Source: Stenotrophomonas sp046736075 (GTDB lineage Bacteria > Pseudomonadota > Gammaproteobacteria > Xanthomonadales > Xanthomonadaceae). From it: a stretch of 64,000 nucleotides of DNA. Where the stretch lies: positions 3,782,001-3,846,000 of the forward strand of contig NZ_CP177163.1 of the NCBI RefSeq assembly GCF_046736075.1, read 5' to 3'. The translations under genes and the position numbers were made by a program. Positions 60,557-64,000 of this stretch are shown here, piece after piece; positions within the stretch are counted from its first letter, which is position 1; the number at the start of each line of letters is the position of its first letter. The notes under the pieces were generated by a model, which made no database searches, had not been told where the DNA came from, and worked only from the letters and a program-made list of their open reading frames with translations.

Positions 60557-63500
60557 ATGCAGGATGCAGTCGCAGTGTTTTCCGCGTTGACAGGCGTGGC
60601 AGGGATGGACGGCGAGAGCCGTCCGCATCGCTTGGCGCTGGCCGCTGGCGCGCCGCTGCTGGTGGAGCGCTGGTGGGGTCAGGAACAGCTGTCCGACGGC
60701 TTCGAGTGGTGGGTCGACGTGCTGGCCACCGATGCGGACCTGGATCTGGATGGCTGGCTGGGCACGACCGCCACGCTTCGCTCGCGACAGGTGGGTGGGC
60801 ACGATGCCGTGCGCAGCGGCGTGGTCCGCGAAGCCGCCTGCATCGCCGCCGATGGTGGCCTGGCCCGGTATCGCCTGTGCCTGGTGCCCTGGACCTGGGC
60901 GATGGGCCAGGGACGACACAGCCGGGTGTTCCAGGAACGCACGGTGCTGGAGATCCTGCAGAGCGTGATCGACCCCTACAGCGCGCACGCCGCCTGGCGG
61001 GTCAGCGATGAAGTGGTGGACTTCCTGGCGGCGGTGCCGGCGCGCAGCTACTGCGTGCAGTACCGCGAGTCGGACCTGGACTTCATGCAGCGCCTGCTGG
61101 CCGAGGAAGGGCTGGGCTGGCGCATCGAAGAAGACGAGGGCGCTCCGGCCGGCCACGCGCTGGTGGTGTTCGCCGACAGCGGCGCGCAGGCGCAGGACGC
61201 CACCGCCGAGCGTGACGGCGGGCTGCGCTTCCACCGCAGCGATGCCACCGAAGCCACCGACAGCGTGCTGGCACTGGGCCGCACCCAGCGTGTCGGGGTG
61301 ACCCGGCTGGTGCTGGCCAGCGATGACTACGTCTCGCGCCAGGCCCGCCAGGGGCAGACCCCGGTGCTGGCGGCGCAGCAGGATGGCACCGCACTGGAGG
61401 ACTATGCGCCGGTGGGTGCCTACGCCTTCGCCGGGCGCGCCGCAGCCGAACACTACAGCCGCCTCGCCGCGCAGGCGCATGAATCGCGTGGCGCGTCCTG
61501 GCTGGGCAGCAGCACCGCGCCCAGCCTGCGCGCGGGTACGTGGTTCGGCGTGCGCCAGTGGCCGATGGCCGACCGTGGCGGTTCGCCGTCCGTGCTGGTG
61601 ACCCGCGTGCTGCACCAGGGCAGCAACAATTTCCCCACCGCCACGCGCGAGGCGCTGCAGCAGCGCCTGGGTGAGCCGATGCCGGCGTCGAGCGGCGCCG
61701 ACGGCGAGCGTTTTGCCCGCCTCCAGGCCCGTGCCGAATCGCTCGGCTACGCCAATGCGTTCGACGGGGTGGATCGCGGCCAGCCGTGGCGCCCGGCGCG
61801 CGAGGATGGCACCGGCCTGCGCCTGAATCCCCGTCCGATCGCGCCGGGCTACCAGACCGCGCGCGTGATCGCGGCCGACGGCAGCGACGCCGGCGAAGTG
61901 TCCTGCGACACGCTCGGCCGGATCAAGGTGCGCTTCCATTTCCAGTCCCCGGCCAGCGGCGACGATGGCAGCGCCTGGCTGCGCGTGGCGCAGCGCTATG
62001 CAGGCCCGGGCGTGGGCAGCCAGTTCCTGCCGCGCGTGGGGCAGGAAGTGCTGGTGGCCTTCCTCGAGGGTGACATCGACCGGCCACTCGTGGTCGGCGC
62101 GCTTTACAACGGCCGCGGCGAAGCCGGCGTCGCCCCCACCCCGGCCGGCGCTTCGGCGTCCTCCGATCTTGCGGCCTATGCGCAGGCAGGCGACACCCTT
62201 GCCAGCGCGCAGGGCAATCTGGCCGGTGGCCACGCGCCGGCCTGGCATGCGATGGGCAAGGGGGACGACGCGCACCGCAACGCCGCCGCGCTGTGGGGCA
62301 TCCAGTCGCGCGAGTGGCATGGTGAAGGCCATTCGCGGCTGGTGTTCGACGACAGCGATGGCCAGTTGCGCCTGCAGTTGTCCACCACCCACGCCAGCTC
62401 CCAGCTCAACCTCGGCCATCTGATCCACCAGGCCGACAACTTCCGCGGCAGCCTGCGCGGCGAAGGCAACGAACTGCGTACCGATGCCTGGGGCGCGGTG
62501 CGTGCGCGCGCCGGGCTGTGGTTCACCGCACAATCGCGATCGGCACAGGCACCGGCCGGCGAAGCAGCGGCGCAGGCCGCCCTGCTGACCCAGCTGCGTG
62601 ACCTGGGCAAGGCCCAGGACCAGGCCGCCAAGACGCATCGCAGCGTGGTGCTGGCCAGCCATGCCGGCGTGGCGGGGCAGGGCGACGAACCCGCGCCGCT
62701 GGCGCAGCTGCTGCGCAGCACCCGCACCACCGTGGGCGGCGACGCCTTCGACACCGGCCGCACCGATGCGCCGGCCTTCGCCAGCGATGCCGGCCCCGGC
62801 CGCCTGCCGCACACCGGTGAGCCCACGCTGGGCCTGTCGGCCAGCGCCGGCATCGCCCAGGTCGCCGGGCAGAGCCTGCACTGGGCGGTTGGCGAGGTGC
62901 TCACCCTGGCCAGCGGCCTGGCGTCCGAAGGCATCGTGCAGGGCAGCGCACGCCTGCACGGCGGCCAGGCGCTCGGCGCACTGGCCGCCACGATGGGCAC
63001 GCCCACCGGGAACAGCCTCAGCGTGGTCAGCGGGCTGGGCGAACTCATCGTGCAGGCCCAGGACAACCAGATCCTGGTGCAGTCGCGGGCCAGTCTGCGC
63101 ATGGCCAGCGCGTCCGCCGCCGTCGAGCTGGCAGCGCCGACCACGCTGCACGTGGCCACTGCGGGCGGCGCCAGCATCACCCTGGAAGGCGGCAACCTGA
63201 CGGTTACCTGCCCGGGCACCATCACCGTCCATGCCGGCAGCAAGTCGTTCATCGGCCCGACCAACCTGACCTACCCGCTGCCGACCATGCCGCGCAGCGA
63301 GTCGCCCGAGGTGATGCCCACCTTCGCTTTCCGCCTGCAGGACATTCCCGGCCCGCAGGGCGTGGCGCTGGCCGGCCAGCCGTGGAAGATCGTGCGCACC
63401 CGCCAGTCGGCCACCGACACCCCCGACAACCTGCACGCGGTGGATGCCGACGAGTGGGTGGAGGTGCTCAAGGAGGGCAGCGCCGACGGCGACGGCAAAG

Positions 63501-63784
63501 TCGCGTTGGACGATGCCGACTGCAAGGCGGTCTGGGATGCGGTGGCCCGTTTCCCGGGGCGCCTGTATCTGGTGCACGGCATCGACGCGATCCCGCTGCA
63601 GATGCGTCAGTTCAGCACCGGCCCGGGGGTCCGCGAAATGGTGGAAACCCTGGATGCCAACAACTACAGCAAGGATCTCCAGCTGCTGCCCGACAGCGAC
63701 GCGCTGCGCGCCATCCGCCATCGGATCGAGTACGAGTTCCAGTCCCAGTTGACCGCTACGCCCAAGCAGCGCAAGGAGATCTGA
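60557..63784 (+). CDS. vgrG: Type VI secretion tip protein VgrG with DUF2345 domain and C-terminal extension
   Basis: A 1075-residue spike protein that caps the Hcp tube and carries effectors. The gp27-like region (about 20-370; YCVQYRESDLDFMQRLLAEE) is followed by a gp5 OB-fold with the VgrG signature (LGRIKVRFHFQ, GSQFLPRVGQEVLVAFLEGD, RPLVVGALYN), then a T6SS Vgr/DUF2345 region (to about 905) with alternating hydrophobic beta-helix sequence. A further about 165 residues (from PTFAFRLQD) are not typical and could be an adaptor or effector-docking domain. The ATG at 60557 has GGACGGG upstream; 60521 and 60469 are possible. A lipase-like effector gene follows three bases after the stop. Confidence 0.93.
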   Translation: MQDAVAVFSALTGVAGMDGESRPHRLALAAGAPLLVERWWGQEQLSDGFEWWVDVLATDADLDLDGWLGTTATLRSRQVGGHDAVRSGVVREAACIAADGGLARYRLCLVPWTWAMGQGRHSRVFQERTVLEILQSVIDPYSAHAAWRVSDEVVDFLAAVPARSYCVQYRESDLDFMQRLLAEEGLGWRIEEDEGAPAGHALVVFADSGAQAQDATAERDGGLRFHRSDATEATDSVLALGRTQRVGVTRLVLASDDYVSRQARQGQTPVLAAQQDGTALEDYAPVGAYAFAGRAAAEHYSRLAAQAHESRGASWLGSSTAPSLRAGTWFGVRQWPMADRGGSPSVLVTRVLHQGSNNFPTATREALQQRLGEPMPASSGADGERFARLQARAESLGYANAFDGVDRGQPWRPAREDGTGLRLNPRPIAPGYQTARVIAADGSDAGEVSCDTLGRIKVRFHFQSPASGDDGSAWLRVAQRYAGPGVGSQFLPRVGQEVLVAFLEGDIDRPLVVGALYNGRGEAGVAPTPAGASASSDLAAYAQAGDTLASAQGNLAGGHAPAWHAMGKGDDAHRNAAALWGIQSREWHGEGHSRLVFDDSDGQLRLQLSTTHASSQLNLGHLIHQADNFRGSLRGEGNELRTDAWGAVRARAGLWFTAQSRSAQAPAGEAAAQAALLTQLRDLGKAQDQAAKTHRSVVLASHAGVAGQGDEPAPLAQLLRSTRTTVGGDAFDTGRTDAPAFASDAGPGRLPHTGEPTLGLSASAGIAQVAGQSLHWAVGEVLTLASGLASEGIVQGSARLHGGQALGALAATMGTPTGNSLSVVSGLGELIVQAQDNQILVQSRASLRMASASAAVELAAPTTLHVATAGGASITLEGGNLTVTCPGTITVHAGSKSFIGPTNLTYPLPTMPRSESPEVMPTFAFRLQDIPGPQGVALAGQPWKIVRTRQSATDTPDNLHAVDADEWVEVLKEGSADGDGKVALDDADCKAVWDAVARFPGRLYLVHGIDAIPLQMRQFSTGPGVREMVETLDANNYSKDLQLLPDSDALRAIRHRIEYEFQSQLTATPKQRKEI

Positions 63785-63787
63785 GTC

Positions 63788-64000
63788 ATGGCCGATGGGA
63801 CCAACACCAGCACCGTCGCGCGCAACGCGCTGACCTGCCAGACCGGCCAGCAGAGCACGTCCAGCCGTGACTACTACGCGCCGGCCGATCGCCAGTTCGC
63901 GCCGATCCGCCAGGGCAACGCCGTCAAATCCTTCACCGATGGGCGCTCGGCCATGCATGCGATGGCCGAGGCCATCCGCGGTGCGAAGAAGTTCATCTTC
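63788..64000 (+). CDS. Phospholipase D-like type VI effector, N-terminus (partial, cut by window edge)
   Basis: The first 71 codons of a gene immediately after vgrG (ATG three bases past its stop). The product begins MADGTNTSTVARNALTCQTG and reaches GRSAMHAMAEAIRGAKKFIF, which matches the opening of the first PLD domain in Tle5-type phospholipase D effectors (a conserved G-x-A-F/M-x-A-x-x-AI-x-x-A-x-x-x-I pattern). The HxKxxxxD catalytic motifs would lie beyond the window. No signal peptide. Being encoded directly behind vgrG supports delivery as a VgrG-bound effector. Confidence 0.75.
   Translation, partial: MADGTNTSTVARNALTCQTGQQSTSSRDYYAPADRQFAPIRQGNAVKSFTDGRSAMHAMAEAIRGAKKFIF

Noticed and set aside
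60266..63958. A 1230-codon open frame on the minus strand opposite vgrG
   Set aside because: Low-complexity composition with no domain; the plus strand encodes a complete VgrG.

Overview
The window is high-GC, gene-dense chromosome from a gammaproteobacterium, most likely Stenotrophomonas or a close xanthomonad relative. Three things point there: short GTAG-headed palindromes (Stenotrophomonas SMAG-type repeats) occur singly and as one tandem array; the phosphate locus has two pstS genes next to an OprP-type porin; and the gene families as a whole fit. No rRNA, tRNA, CRISPR array, insertion sequence or prophage was seen.

Layout. 1-4.2 kb: end of a sensor kinase, a periplasmic-propeller diguanylate cyclase, RNase T. 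4.2-6.7 kb: a bufferin-type RiPP operon (precursor with six Cys in EGKCG motifs, MNIO/DUF692 modifier, DUF2063 partner, DoxX membrane protein), read leftward. 7.0-15.5 kb: a Pho regulon in three leftward units, each with a PhoB box in 11-bp phase: oprP-like porin, a secreted pstS, and pstS-pstC-pstA-pstB-phoU. 15.7-24.3 kb: housekeeping genes (nth, enoyl-CoA hydratase, a degenerate FKBP, a DUF1289-Nudix fusion, sulfurtransferase, amidase, YqiA esterase, rlmKL, GNAT). 24.3-30.5 kb: an iron locus with a TonB-dependent siderophore receptor, PepSY membrane protein, two small membrane proteins, a Fur box and a divergent PLP enzyme. 30.5-33.5 kb: DUF4124, DUF445, a six-copy SMAG array and an orphan ParB-like protein.

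33.6-53.5 kb is mainly polyamine catabolism, interrupted by signalling genes. A class III aminotransferase and PuuC-type aldehyde dehydrogenase are divergent; PuuB, PuuD and PuuA follow 8 kb on, then the potFGHI-type putrescine importer and a succinate-semialdehyde dehydrogenase. Together they could take putrescine through gamma-glutamyl intermediates and GABA to succinate. In between lie an MFS carrier, a bacteriohemerythrin, a two-receiver diguanylate cyclase, and two paralogous MASE1-type membrane sensors whose C-termini look like histidine kinases that have lost both the phospho-acceptor His and the N-box Asn.

53.5-60 kb: a leftward cluster phoH, ybeY, two hypothetical genes, corC, a DUF4105 membrane protein and corA. 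59.95-60.55 kb is a long non-coding stretch with a duplicated 45-bp unit carrying DnaA-box-like sites and a sigma-54-type promoter. That promoter faces a type VI secretion VgrG gene, followed by the start of a phospholipase D-like (Tle5-type) effector cut by the window edge.

The observations most worth checking are the bufferin operon with its repeat-built precursor, the paired MASE1 pseudokinases with matching promoters, the duplicated DnaA-box unit, and the VgrG C-terminal extension beside a lipase effector.
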